Below, one piece after another: positions 44,797 to 54,184 of a stretch of 64,000 nucleotides of DNA (positions are counted from its first letter, which is position 1; every line of letters starts with the position of its first letter). The stretch is from Gloeocapsa sp. DLM2.Bin57 (GTDB taxonomy: Bacteria; Cyanobacteriota; Cyanobacteriia; Cyanobacteriales; Gloeocapsaceae). The stretch is from NCBI GenBank assembly GCA_007693955.1, contig RECR01000059.1, positions 1-64,000 of the forward strand. The letters run 5' to 3'. The position numbers and the translations under genes are program-made. The notes beneath the pieces were generated by a model. The model did not search any database, had not been told where the DNA came from, and saw only the letters and a list, made by a program, of their open reading frames with translations.

Positions 44797-47544
44797 ATGA
44801 GTAACTGGTATAAACTCGATTCAGTAGAAGTATTAAAAAAACTCGATACCCATCCCAATCAGGGTTTGAGCTTATCAGAGGCTGAGCAACGTTTAAAGGA
44901 ATATGGTTTTAACGAATTAACCAAGAATCCAGGAGAAAATATCTGGCAAATGTTCTGGAAGCAACTGACCGCTGTAATAGTACTCATTTTGATTGTAGCG
45001 GCGGCTATTTCTCTGGCTTTAGGTTATTACATTGATGCTTGTGCCATTCTGACCATTGTTGTCTTCAACAGCTTTTTAGGAGTATGGCAGGAGTATCAAG
45101 CCAGCCAAGCGATCGCCGCTCTAGAAAAGTTAGCTGTGTCCATGGTTAAAGTACATCGTGGCAAAAAAGTAAGGGAAATTTCAGCGCGCATGCTAGTCCC
45201 GGGAGATATTGTTTTACTCGAAACTGGCAACCTAGTATCGGCAGACTACCGCTTGTTAGAGAGTTTCAATTTACGAATTCAGGAAGCCTCCCTGACAGGA
45301 GAATCTGACCCTAGGGACAAACAAGCTCAAATGTCCGTACAAGGTGATTTACCCATAGCAGATCGCCTGAATATGGCTTATATGGGTACAACAATTACCT
45401 ATGGCAGAGGTTTAGGAGTAGTCACAGAAACAGGAAACAAGACTGAATTGGGGCAGATTGCTACAGCTATCCAAACTGTCAAACCTCAACCAACCCCTTT
45501 AGAGCAACGCTTAGACCAACTCGGAGTCAGGCTAGCTATGATCATTCTCTTAATCGTAGCCATTATCTTTACACTAGGACTTCTCCGAGGAGAGGAGTTA
45601 TCCTTTATGTTCCTTGCTGCGGTAAGTTTGGCAGTAGCGGCCGTCCCGGAGGGATTGCCTGCAGTGGTCACCATTGCCTTAGCCTTGGGGGCGCAACGAA
45701 TGTTCAAACAACGGGCATTGATTCGCAAATTACCTGCTGTCGAGACTTTAGGGTCAGTAACGGTAATCTGTTCTGATAAAACGGGGACATTAACTGAGAA
45801 TCGGATGACTGTTATTTTGCTCTCTGTGGTTGGTCATCAAGTGAATTTAACAAACCCGCTGAGATCGAGCGCCTTGGGTTTAAATAGCTACGAAGATTCC
45901 TGGCCTGTATTAAAAGAACAAGCAATATTGAACCTATTACTTATAGGAGGGCTACTTTGTAATGATGCCATCTTAGAAGCAGATCCAACTATCCCTCACC
46001 AATTCCATACCGTGGGAGACCCAACCGAGGGTGCTCTGGTAGTAGTTGCGGCGCGTTATGGCTTGAGAAAGACTAGCTTAGAGAAAGCTTTTCCCCGAGT
46101 TGCTGAGATTCCCTTTGACCCTGAGCGGAAGCTGATGAGTACTGTACATAGTATTACCAAGGCATCGCGTGATTTTAACGAAACATTGGAATCAATAGAT
46201 TTTGCTGCTTTGGGATTAGCAGAATCCTCTCACCTTGTATTTACTAAAGGAGAAGTGGTCGGCTTGCTCTCAATTTGTGATCAAGTTTGGGTGAACGGGA
46301 AAATAGAACCTATCAAAAAAACTTGGCAGGAAAAAATCTTAAGGGATAATGACCGGTTAGCACAGGACGGTATGCGGGTTTTAGGGGTTGCTTGCCGACC
46401 TCTAAACATTCCCGATGATAGTATAGATCTCAAAAGCCTGGAACAAAATTTAATTTTCCTGGGTATTATTGGCATGATTGACCCGATTCGCCCCGAAGTT
46501 AAAGAAGCCATAGAGACTTGCCAAACTGCGGGCATTCGTCCGGTCATGATCACCGGAGATCATCCTCTTACTGCTCAACACATCGCTCAGGAATTAGGCA
46601 TAGAGTTCAGCGATCGCTTTTTAACTGGACAAGAATTAGAACAATTGTCTCAAGAAGAATTAGAAAACCAAGTAGATCAAGTTTCTGTTTACGCAAGAGT
46701 TTCGCCCAAGCATAAGTTAAATATTATCAAGGCTTTGCAAAAACGAGGTGAAATTGTCTCGATGACCGGAGATGGAGTCAATGATGCTCCTGCTCTCAAG
46801 CAAGCGGATATTGGCATAGCGATGGGAATCACTGGTACTGATGTGGCTAAAGAAGCTGCTGATATGATGTTACTAGATGACAACTTTGCCACGATTATTG
46901 CTGCTATTAAGGAAGGACGGGTTATCTATGACAATATTCGCAAATTTATTAGATATACCTTAACTGGAAATGCGGGAGAACTTTGGGTTATTTTACTAGC
47001 ACCTTTTTTAGGAATGCCTTTACCGTTGATTCCGGTGCAAATTCTCTGGATTAATCTCTTAGCCGATGGTTTATTAGCTTTGGCTTTGAGTGTCGAGCCC
47101 GCCGAAAGACAAATCATGAAGCGCCGTCCCCATCATCCCAATGAAAGTATTTTTAGTCGTGGGGTCGGTCGAGATATTATCTGGGTAGGACTGTTACTGG
47201 GTATAGTTTTATTGGCTGTTGCTTACAATTATTGGTCTAGTAACCTGCCTAATTGGCAAACCATGGTCTTCACCACCCTTGCCTTCTCTCGCATCGCATT
47301 GGCAGAAACTATGCGCTCTGGACGATACTCGCTATTTCAGATTGGACTGTTATCTAATAAACCTATGTTGGCTGCTGTTGCTCTAACTTTTAGCTTACAA
47401 ATGGCAGTTATATATGTTCCTATTTTACAACACGTCTTTAAAACAACCCCCTTGTCAGTCAGGGACTTGGTAATCTGTTTAGCATTAAGTATATTTGTAT
47501 TTTTTGCGATGGAATTAAGTAAGTGGCTAATGAGACGCAGTTAA
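44797..47544 (+). CDS. P-type cation ATPase, Ca2+-type (P2A)
   Basis: The 915 residues show the P2A layout: cation ATPase N-domain, LTGESDP in the actuator loop, [13 protein letters not shown] in helix 4, DKTGTLT with the phosphorylated Asp327, TGDHPLTA, and [20 protein letters not shown]. Helix 5 has NAGELW and helix 6 NLLADG, keeping ion-site acids. It resembles PacL/SERCA-type Ca2+ pumps, but Na+ pumping by relatives is known, so the ion is uncertain. It is plasma-membrane located. Ribosome site AAGGTGAGAG before ATG. Confidence 0.9.
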   Translation: MSNWYKLDSVEVLKKLDTHPNQGLSLSEAEQRLKEYGFNELTKNPGENIWQMFWKQLTAVIVLILIVAAAISLALGYYIDACAILTIVVFNSFLGVWQEYQASQAIAALEKLAVSMVKVHRGKKVREISARMLVPGDIVLLETGNLVSADYRLLESFNLRIQEASLTGESDPRDKQAQMSVQGDLPIADRLNMAYMGTTITYGRGLGVVTETGNKTELGQIATAIQTVKPQPTPLEQRLDQLGVRLAMIILLIVAIIFTLGLLRGEELSFMFLAAVSLAVAAVPEGLPAVVTIALALGAQRMFKQRALIRKLPAVETLGSVTVICSDKTGTLTENRMTVILLSVVGHQVNLTNPLRSSALGLNSYEDSWPVLKEQAILNLLLIGGLLCNDAILEADPTIPHQFHTVGDPTEGALVVVAARYGLRKTSLEKAFPRVAEIPFDPERKLMSTVHSITKASRDFNETLESIDFAALGLAESSHLVFTKGEVVGLLSICDQVWVNGKIEPIKKTWQEKILRDNDRLAQDGMRVLGVACRPLNIPDDSIDLKSLEQNLIFLGIIGMIDPIRPEVKEAIETCQTAGIRPVMITGDHPLTAQHIAQELGIEFSDRFLTGQELEQLSQEELENQVDQVSVYARVSPKHKLNIIKALQKRGEIVSMTGDGVNDAPALKQADIGIAMGITGTDVAKEAADMMLLDDNFATIIAAIKEGRVIYDNIRKFIRYTLTGNAGELWVILLAPFLGMPLPLIPVQILWINLLADGLLALALSVEPAERQIMKRRPHHPNESIFSRGVGRDIIWVGLLLGIVLLAVAYNYWSSNLPNWQTMVFTTLAFSRIALAETMRSGRYSLFQIGLLSNKPMLAAVALTFSLQMAVIYVPILQHVFKTTPLSVRDLVICLALSIFVFFAMELSKWLMRRS

Positions 47545-48022
47545 TACCCTCTTTCATTGTCAAAAAATTAAACCGTTTTCAAACATTTTAGACAATTTAT
47601 TCAATAGGCAAATTTTGGTTATACATTATTTAAAACATGGATATGTCAGACTGGTTTATAAGTAAATAATCAAGGAAGACAAAGATTATGAGCAACCAAC
47701 ATAAACTTACTCTAGATATATAGCGAGTACTTATGATTCTCCTAACTAATGCTCCAAACAGGACAAATGTTCTCCACACCTATAACTTGCTATTCCTTTC
47801 CCATGATGGAATTAGAAGTATAGAGCGCTCACAACGGAACAAAAGGGTTTCACTCTTTCACCCCATTGCATCTTTCCAGGATAAAATATAATGTATATGA
47901 TTAGTCGCTATCTGAATTTATGGTTTATTTGGCAGAAAATAACCAAACATCACTATGTATTTTAAGATTTCAAAATTTTAGCATTAATCACAAGTTTTTT
48001 GAAAATATGTTATAATTTAATC
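47545..48022. other. Gap with decayed-looking sequence
   Basis: In 478 bases there is one ATG with a good ribosome site (AAGGAAGAC at about 47673) opening an 11-codon frame that stops at TAG (about 47721); the same frame stays open afterwards. That may be a lost gene or chance. TATAAT lies 6 bases before the next start. Nothing else is recognised. Confidence 0.4.
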
Positions 48023-48325
48023 ATGAAAAAACAACCAGTAACAACAACAACCACTCCCAGTAATAAAAGTGCTAATTCTGTCCATTATAGTGATGGAACT
48101 GAATTGATTCCCTCTGGAATAAACTCTGACCTTGAGGATAATGATGAACTTGTCAAAGGCTATACAGAAGATGACGAAGGATTAATCAATAATTATGCTG
48201 TTGAACCAGCAGCCTATGCAGCATCCTATCCCAATCCTAGACAACAGTTGCGCTATCTTTTCTGGGGGGCAGGAGCAGTTGTGTTTATAGTCACAATCTT
48301 AGTTATTGCTTTTGCAGTTAGCTAG
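48023..48325 (+). CDS. Psb34/ssl1498-family light-harvesting-like protein
   Basis: A 100-residue protein. The C-terminal half (YTEDDEGLINNYAVEPAAYA, then one membrane helix AGAVVFIVTILVIAFAVS) matches the ssl1498 family, whose Synechocystis member Psb34 binds CP47 during photosystem II assembly and competes with Hlips. The N-terminal half is a disordered Thr/Ser/Asn/Asp-rich extension that the usual 55-60-residue family members lack. ATG at 48023 is preferred over one 24 bases upstream. Single gene. Confidence 0.7.
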   Translation: MKKQPVTTTTTPSNKSANSVHYSDGTELIPSGINSDLEDNDELVKGYTEDDEGLINNYAVEPAAYAASYPNPRQQLRYLFWGAGAVVFIVTILVIAFAVS

Positions 48326-48386
48326 AACTTTAAGTTAGTTCATGTGTGAAAATCCTGCCTAAGAGAAAGAGTTGCTAAAACTTAAA

Positions 48387-50681
48387 CTATTGCCACTCTC
48401 TCTCTTCTATTTCTTTTTGGGGTAATAATAAAGCTGCTTTGATTTCTTCTCGTACAGCTGAAGTTACTTCAGAATCACCATTTAGGCAATCCATCAATAG
48501 CTGATTAGCATTATAGTATTTTTGTAGAATTAATTCTTGCTCTGAGCTAAAATTCCAATCATGTTGAATATTCTGGTGTTGAGTGATCACCTCTTTTAAC
48601 CGCTCACTCCAGCGTTGATGGTTCTTCTGCCACCAAGATTGAAACTGTTCTGGATTTGTCTTAGCTTCAGGGAGTTCGTCTTTAAGCACTTCCAAAGATT
48701 GTTTAAAGCCGATATCGACTACAATACTCAGAGCATTACTAAGAGCCTCACTACAAACATATGCGTGAGCGAAATCACTATCAAATTGAGAACACTTGAT
48801 TAGCAAGTTATCCAGTAACACATCCAAAAATATTCCTTGGTCGATGACACAAGCTAAGACAAAGTCAGAGGTTAGGTGAGGATAGCGGGCTAAAGCCAGG
48901 TAAAAAGCACGAGTAGCCGATGGGGTTGGAGGAGTTGCCAGAGATTTTTGATTAGCCCAGCTTAAAAACTCTTGCAGATGGGGGTCTTGGGCTACCAAAG
49001 AATCTACCTTTTGTTTCATTAACTGTACCAAAGAATCAGCACTGCGTAGCATACTTGATGTCAATATAAAAATCTCCCTCCACCTGGGTTCAGTAATGTG
49101 ACCAACTAAACTTTCTAGAACTTTTTCTAAAGGTTGTAAATTATAACTAGCTACAATTTTGCGAGCGGTAAAGTATTCTTGAAATGCCAAATAGGAGAAA
49201 GAGAAAATCCCGTGCATTCTTTCCGTTAAAATCCCGTGCTGTAATTCTATCGCTTGCAGAATAGCTTCACTATCAATTTCTAATTCCTCTGGTTCAGTGG
49301 GAGCATTAGGTAAAGACCGAATGTAGTCCCCGATATATGCTTGGATGGTTAGTTTTTTAAAGAAGTAAGAACCCTGTTCAAAAGTCGCCGCTGCAATCTG
49401 ACTCAGCAACTTAATTTTTTGAGGTAAGATAAATCCTCGATAGACCTCATCTCTTTCTACACCTCTAATTTCATCCCATTTACCTAAAAGTAGATCCAGA
49501 CATTGTTTATAAAACTCAGTTTCTTTGAAGGGAAATTGACCATGACGATCAAAGATCCAACAAGCGAGATGCAAAAACAAGGGACTGACTGTTAGTTTAC
49601 GGAATGACAAATTTTCAGGTAAGTTTAACTTTTCTATAAACTCAGTCGCTTTTTCTCCTCCATCCCTAGCATTAGTCTTGGTTAAAGCAGTAAACCACTT
49701 GATGGCAAAGGCTGTAATTTGCTCTTGGGTAAATGCAGCGATTTCAACATCAGTAAATCCCTTAATAGTTAATGTTTTGGCAGCTGTTCGACAAGTTATT
49801 ACAAATAAATTACTTTGATAGTTTTCCGAGAAGCGACGAATTTCTTTTAAAACCGCTTTACGATCTATTTCTAGTACTTCATCTAACCCATCGAGCAATA
49901 GTAAGACACGACCTTGGCTTAGTAAAGTTTCTAACAGGGAGGGATTAGTGATGCCGGAAGTAACAAATTCAGCATTAATGTAACTTAATAGGCTATAGTT
50001 CTGAATCTGTCTAGATTCTTCGGCAAAATCTCTCAAGGTAATAAAGATAGGAACTCGATTCGAGGCAAAATCACCTTGGTTGCATTGAATAGCTAAATGT
50101 TGGAGAAAGGTAGTCTTACCACAACCTGCTTTACCCAATACCCTGACTTTCAAGAGGGATTCCACCGCTTCAACCCCGGGTATTTGTTTTTGGGAGACAT
50201 CACCTAAACCGAAACGGTCTAATTCAGAAGGTGGCAGCTTTGAGAGTGTTTTAAAGCTAAATATCTCTTGACTACTGATTTCTTCTAAAAAATTGACATC
50301 GATATAAATATTTTCTATTCCTACTGGATAGTTAATATCTAATAGTTGTAGAGTCCCACATTGAGACTGAATTTTGTCTTGGCGTTGTGATCGCGTTTCC
50401 TTGACCAAGAGGTCTAAATCTTGTAAACTTTGTTCTATGGGATCTCCTACTTCAGCAGGAGGGTTAGCGGCAATCTCTCGCCAATTTAAGTCGAGAATAT
50501 TACAAATTTCGATAAAATTAATTCGTTCGATAGGACGACCAGAGAAAAACCGCCAAATAGGTTGACGAGTCTTGAGATTTATTTCCCAGGCTAAATTTTC
50601 TTGAGTCCAACCCTTGCGAGAAAACGCCTGTTTAGCCAATCTTGCGCCCTCTAGAGAGGCGTATAGTGATCTTTTTGCCAT
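48387..50681 (-). CDS. NACHT-domain NTPase with N-terminal helix-turn-helix-like domain
   Basis: A 764-residue STAND ATPase. The N-terminal 70 residues (MAKRSLYASLEGARLAKQAF, WTQENLAWEINL) resemble the HTH-like domain usual in cyanobacterial NACHT proteins. The NACHT core has Walker A GKAGCGKTT (183-191), Walker B LLLLDGLDEV and sensor-type ITCRTAAK. The C-terminus is helical and may sense ligand. Bacterial NACHT proteins include phage-defence types (bNACHT); this one is compatible but unproven. I chose ATG 50681 by family start; an upstream ATG at 50735 is possible. Confidence 0.8.
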   Translation of the reverse strand: MAKRSLYASLEGARLAKQAFSRKGWTQENLAWEINLKTRQPIWRFFSGRPIERINFIEICNILDLNWREIAANPPAEVGDPIEQSLQDLDLLVKETRSQRQDKIQSQCGTLQLLDINYPVGIENIYIDVNFLEEISSQEIFSFKTLSKLPPSELDRFGLGDVSQKQIPGVEAVESLLKVRVLGKAGCGKTTFLQHLAIQCNQGDFASNRVPIFITLRDFAEESRQIQNYSLLSYINAEFVTSGITNPSLLETLLSQGRVLLLLDGLDEVLEIDRKAVLKEIRRFSENYQSNLFVITCRTAAKTLTIKGFTDVEIAAFTQEQITAFAIKWFTALTKTNARDGGEKATEFIEKLNLPENLSFRKLTVSPLFLHLACWIFDRHGQFPFKETEFYKQCLDLLLGKWDEIRGVERDEVYRGFILPQKIKLLSQIAAATFEQGSYFFKKLTIQAYIGDYIRSLPNAPTEPEELEIDSEAILQAIELQHGILTERMHGIFSFSYLAFQEYFTARKIVASYNLQPLEKVLESLVGHITEPRWREIFILTSSMLRSADSLVQLMKQKVDSLVAQDPHLQEFLSWANQKSLATPPTPSATRAFYLALARYPHLTSDFVLACVIDQGIFLDVLLDNLLIKCSQFDSDFAHAYVCSEALSNALSIVVDIGFKQSLEVLKDELPEAKTNPEQFQSWWQKNHQRWSERLKEVITQHQNIQHDWNFSSEQELILQKYYNANQLLMDCLNGDSEVTSAVREEIKAALLLPQKEIEEREWQ

Positions 50682-50772
50682 GATTAAAAAGAGTATGTGA
50701 TTTTCTACTTGAGATTTTTGATACTCTCGCGCCATTAAGATAGATATGATCTGAGAAAAAAAGTAATTGAAT

Positions 50773-50865
50773 TTAAGTTTCTGAATCTGAACCTAAAAAA
50801 TTTCGATAATCTTCTAAAACTTTGATAATGGCTTGTTTAAGATTAGTTTTATTTAAGGTATCCAT
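50773..50865 (-). pseudogene. Truncated XisI-like start (30 aa)
   Basis: A short frame, MDTLNKTNLKQAIIKVLEDY and ten more residues, resembles the start of XisI-type proteins and overlaps the end of the xisH-like frame by 13 bases, as xisI usually follows xisH. It ends after 30 residues (normal length is about 110), so it is a relic if the family guess is right. Confidence 0.45.
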
Positions 50866-51041
50866 GTTACTATCTCCGTTTGATTGACATTAAAGGTGAA
50901 AAGACGAATAATTTTATCTAAATCAACAACTAGATTCTTTCCCCTTGCTAGTTTGATAGGATAAGGATCATGAGTAATCGTCCAGCCATTTTTTTCCAGG
51001 GCTTTTTTGACAACATCATGGTAATAATCACGAGCAGGCAT
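50853..51041 (-). pseudogene. XisH-like protein with internal deletion
   Basis: The 62 residues begin like XisH (MPARDYYHDVVKKALEKNGW, ITHDPYPIKL) and end like XisH (IRLFTFNVNQTEIVTWIP resembles the usual YNPxxEVIVQW end). Normal XisH is about 138 residues, so the middle, which holds the PD-(D/E)xK-like nuclease core, is missing in frame. XisH/XisI were first described with fdxN element excision. This copy should lack nuclease activity. Confidence 0.65.
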
Positions 51042-51109
51042 AACTATTATTGCTAAATAATTGCTTATTTATGACTTATAAAACAACCAGTGCCATAACT
51101 TGTTTAAGA

Positions 51110-51556
51110 TTAATTTAGAAAACTTTCACTACTACCAGAAGGACATATCAATTGACTATTCTCTAGAGAAGGAGCATTAATGGTAGTACCAGAATTGTCA
51201 CTTTGACAAATAATTTGATTGTATGTACCTTCATTATAAGTGATTGCACCTGAGAAACTTCTTAAATCATCTTGTTGAGCATTAACTATTACTGTAGCTA
51301 GATTATCTGTTGAAGCAATTATCGGTTGAGAGTAGTAAGGATTATCAGGTATAACTACACCAAGTTGATTAATGTCTGTAGCAAAGGTTTGTCTCTCAAA
51401 ATGATAAGCTTGTTGAGAGCGATTAATGGTAGCTACTGCGTTTTTCCCTTCAGCTTCTCTAGTCTGATCTACTGGTGTTTGTGCTAAGGCTAGACTAGAG
51501 TATAATTGAATTGCAGTTAACCCCGCAAGTAGGATAAAGGAATATTTTGGGTTCAT
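51110..51556 (-). CDS. Type IV pilin-like secreted protein without prepilin site
   Basis: The 148 residues start with a normal Sec signal (ILLAGLTAIQLYSSLALAQ) instead of the prepilin GFTLIE segment. The mature part AVATINRSQQAYHFERQTFA, LGVVIPDNPYY matches the globular domain of cyanobacterial pilin-like G/H proteins. Two Cys near the end could form the pilin D-loop. It may be exported freely. ATG 51556 with AGGTGA 5 bases before; an in-frame GTG lies 9 bases upstream. Confidence 0.7.
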   Translation of the reverse strand: MNPKYSFILLAGLTAIQLYSSLALAQTPVDQTREAEGKNAVATINRSQQAYHFERQTFATDINQLGVVIPDNPYYSQPIIASTDNLATVIVNAQQDDLRSFSGAITYNEGTYNQIICQSDNSGTTINAPSLENSQLICPSGSSESFLN

Positions 51557-51605
51557 TTTTGTCACCTAGTATAAATTTAAGTTAATTAAAATTCAAGTGT
51601 ATTTT

Positions 51606-51659
51606 AAAAGTCTTTCTGTTACTAAATGTTATCAAATTCTGGAGCTATTTGACTCCCAA
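51606..51659 (+). repeat. 54-bp direct repeat, right copy (orphan M41 gene end)
   Basis: Same strand and 49/54 identical to 41336-41389. Translated, it continues [20 protein letters not shown] and then stops, a plausible natural end of the M41-like protein. The start of that gene is absent here. Confidence 0.85.
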
Positions 51660-51696
51660 CAAGCAACCAATTAGGAAACAGCCCAAAGAAATAATT

Positions 51697-52215
51697 ATGG
51701 ATTTAAGGATTGAAGTAACCAAAGGAGATATTACTCAACTAAGAGTAGATGCGATCGTTAACGCAGCCAATAACTCTCTTCTAGGGGGTGGAGGTGTAGA
51801 TGGGGCAATTCACCGTGCTGCCGGACCAGATTTACTAGCCGAATGTCGTACTCTCAAAGGTTGCAATACAGGAGACGCTAAGATAACCTTCGGTTATAAA
51901 CTACCAGCTAAATGGGTTATACACACAGTGGGTCCAATTTGGAGAGGGGGAAGACAAAATGAACCAGAATTACTAGCTAGTTGTTACAAAAATAGTTTAA
52001 CTATTGCCAAAGAAAAACAATTAAAAACGATCGCTTTTCCGGCGATCAGTACAGGTGTTTATAGTTTCCCGCTAGAATTTGCTACCTCTATTGCGGTTCA
52101 AACAGTTAATGATTTTTTAATTAATGACCAAGATTTGGAAAGAGTTATTTTTATCTGTTTTGATTCTCTAACCTACCAATGCTATTGTAACTATGTTCAA
52201 TCATACCAAGGTTAA
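51697..52215 (+). CDS. Macrodomain ADP-ribose hydrolase
   Basis: The 172-residue macrodomain of the YmdB/O-acetyl-ADP-ribose deacetylase type begins with [35 protein letters not shown] is the catalytic loop (Asp and ribose binding), and [13 protein letters not shown] the diphosphate loop. It removes ADP-ribose or deacetylates O-acetyl-ADP-ribose. I chose ATG 51697, since an upstream start would use repeat-derived codons. The orphan M41 gene end precedes it. Confidence 0.9.
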   Translation: MDLRIEVTKGDITQLRVDAIVNAANNSLLGGGGVDGAIHRAAGPDLLAECRTLKGCNTGDAKITFGYKLPAKWVIHTVGPIWRGGRQNEPELLASCYKNSLTIAKEKQLKTIAFPAISTGVYSFPLEFATSIAVQTVNDFLINDQDLERVIFICFDSLTYQCYCNYVQSYQG

Positions 52216-52336
52216 AAGAGCCTATTTTTTAAAGCACTTTTGTTATCCAAAGTAACCTTAACTTAATCATAACCAAAATTTATTTTATTGTTATAATTTG
52301 TTTTCAATCGGTTAAAAGTTGAGGAGTGCATTGTTA

Positions 52337-53605
52337 ATGAAGAGAAATTACCGAAAAATAGTCAGTTTAGCCCTAACTACCCTAAGTACTAGTTGCCTAT
52401 TAACTACTTATACAACAGCTAGTGCTGTAGCTCAAGAAGGTTTAAAAATTGGTACATTAGTCCCTACCACAGGAGATTTATCCTCAATTGGGCAAAATAT
52501 GCCTTTAGCTGCTGATTTAGCCGTTGAAACGATTAACGCTTGTGGAGGAGTTAACGGACAACCAGTTACGATCGTTCACGAAGATAGTCAAACAGATCCA
52601 GCCGCTGGTGCATCAGCAATGACTAAACTAGCTGAAGTCGATCGCGTCGCTGGGGTAGTGGGTGCATTTGCGAGCAGTGTTTCTACAGCTGCGGTAGATA
52701 CTGCGGTACGTAATCAAATAATGTTAATTTCACCTGGTAGCACTAGTCCTGTATTCACCGAAAGAGCACAAAATGGCGATTTTAACGGTTTTTGGGCGCG
52801 TACTGCTCCTCCCGATACTTATCAAGCTCAAGCTTTAGCTGCTTTAGTCAATCAACAGGGTTTAACCCGAGTCTCTACAGTAGTGATTAATAATGACTAT
52901 GGTGTAGGTTTTGAGCGACAATTTGTAGAATCTTTTGAAGGTTTAGGGGGAACAGTAGTTAACCGTGATAACCCTGTACGTTATGAACCGAGAGCAACTA
53001 GTTTAGATACAGAAGCGGCGGCGGCTTTTGGTGGTGATGCTGAGGGTGTGGCTGCTGTACTTTATGCAGAAACAGGAAGTATTTTATTACAATCTGCTTT
53101 TAAACAAGGTTTGAGTGAGAATGTCACCGTTTTCTTAACAGACGGTGTGTTTAGTCCCGATTTTGTGGAACAAGTGGGTAAAACTGCTGATGGTAAATCA
53201 ATTATTGCTGGTTCTCTAGGAACTGTACCCGGTGCTAGTGGTACTGGTTTAGATGATTTTACCGCTCTTTGGCAAGCAAGTACAGGTAAGGAAGTGAGTG
53301 CTTTTGTTCCCCATACTTGGGATGCTACTGTCTTGTTAATGTTAGCCGCAGAAGCTGCTCAGTCTAATACGGGAGAGGGTATCAGAGATAAAATCCGTGA
53401 GGTAGCTAATGCACCTGGTGTGGAAGTGAGCGATCCTTGTGAAGCGATCGCCTTGATTCGTGATGGACAAGAAATTAATTACCAAGGTGCTAGTGGTAAT
53501 GTCGATATCGATGAGAATGGCGATGTTATCGGTAATTATGATGTTTGGCGAGTCAATGAAGATGGTACATTAGAAGTCATTGATACTGTAGCTCCCGCTC
53601 CTTAG
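52337..53605 (+). CDS. ABC transporter substrate-binding protein, branched-chain amino-acid type (NatB-like)
   Basis: The 422 residues begin with a Sec signal (LALTTLSTSCLLTTYTTASA) and a type I periplasmic-binding fold (LKIGTLVPTTGDLSSIGQNM, IVHEDSQTDPAAG). This is the LivJ/NatB family for neutral amino acids in cyanobacteria. No permease or ATPase gene adjoins, so partners are encoded elsewhere. Late acidic segment GNVDIDENGDVIG is usual. ATG 52337 follows GAGGAG; an upstream TTG would swallow the ribosome site. Confidence 0.85.
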   Translation: MKRNYRKIVSLALTTLSTSCLLTTYTTASAVAQEGLKIGTLVPTTGDLSSIGQNMPLAADLAVETINACGGVNGQPVTIVHEDSQTDPAAGASAMTKLAEVDRVAGVVGAFASSVSTAAVDTAVRNQIMLISPGSTSPVFTERAQNGDFNGFWARTAPPDTYQAQALAALVNQQGLTRVSTVVINNDYGVGFERQFVESFEGLGGTVVNRDNPVRYEPRATSLDTEAAAAFGGDAEGVAAVLYAETGSILLQSAFKQGLSENVTVFLTDGVFSPDFVEQVGKTADGKSIIAGSLGTVPGASGTGLDDFTALWQASTGKEVSAFVPHTWDATVLLMLAAEAAQSNTGEGIRDKIREVANAPGVEVSDPCEAIALIRDGQEINYQGASGNVDIDENGDVIGNYDVWRVNEDGTLEVIDTVAPAP

Positions 53606-53639
53606 TTTAAATAGCTTAGATACTATAGCGCTACTTGAA

Positions 53640-53770
53640 GAGGGAATGGGGAAGAGGAAATGAAGAATGAAGAATTAATTATTTTTTCGCGCATTTGGAA
53701 TAACTCCGAACTCATTCCCCTCTTTCCTTGCGCTAAGGGCTACCCTAAAGGTTACTTATGTAGTTTAATA
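53640..53770. repeat. Dispersed repeat-type gap
   Basis: It contains GAATGGGGAAGAGG facing CATTCCCCTCTTTCC (imperfect inverted) and TCGCGCATTTGGAATAA, which matches the reverse complement of 61604-61622 (AATGCGCGAA region). The gap 53606-53824 holds no frame that I believe. Confidence 0.5.
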
Positions 53771-53824
53771 ATACAAGCATGCCAATGAGCAGTCAGATAT
53801 TGACAAACTCTCGCGCGCGAAAAA

Positions 53825-54184
53825 ATGACCAAAAACTCTATGAACAAAGCTTTTAACTCCCTTTTACCTTTGGCCTTGCGCTATATCGGTATTTTTTGCT
53901 TGCTGTTTATTCCAGGTAAGGTTTTTGCTCAAGAAAGTCAACCTACACCCCATGTCTATCCCGAGGATTTTGTGACAGACTATCTAGCTGATTGTCGAGA
54001 ATTGGCGATCGCCGAGGGGTTACTTCCTGAAGACGCGGATATTCTCTGTCAATGTACAATTGATAAGTTTCAAGCGCAATATAGCTTTGAGGAATACGAA
54101 CAACTCTCTCAAGAAGCTAAAGAAGAGGTTGGTTATGATTGTTTTGATGAACTTCTCTTTGAAGATGAGGAAACCTCAGGATAG
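53825..54184 (+). CDS. Small secreted Cys-containing protein, unknown
   Basis: The 119 residues begin with a signal peptide (LRYIGIFCLLFIPGKVFAQ). The mature part is acidic with a four-Cys pattern: DCRELAIAEG, LCQCTIDKFQ and GYDCFDEL. No family recognised; it may form two disulfides or bind a metal. An in-frame ATG 15 bases on is an alternative start. Its end overlaps the convergent Roc gene by 9 bases. Confidence 0.6.
   Translation: MTKNSMNKAFNSLLPLALRYIGIFCLLFIPGKVFAQESQPTPHVYPEDFVTDYLADCRELAIAEGLLPEDADILCQCTIDKFQAQYSFEEYEQLSQEAKEEVGYDCFDELLFEDEETSG

Noticed and set aside
47690-47725. Eleven-codon ATG frame with a good ribosome site
   Set aside because: Too short and not similar to anything known to me; the continuing open frame may be chance.
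48011-48016. TATAAT just before the Psb34-like start as a promoter
   Set aside because: It is only 6 bases before the ATG and no -35 fits at 17 bases; it would imply a leaderless mRNA.
52319-52336. TTG start for the NatB-like protein
   Set aside because: It would include the ribosome site GAGGAG in the coding region; the ATG at 52337 follows this site.
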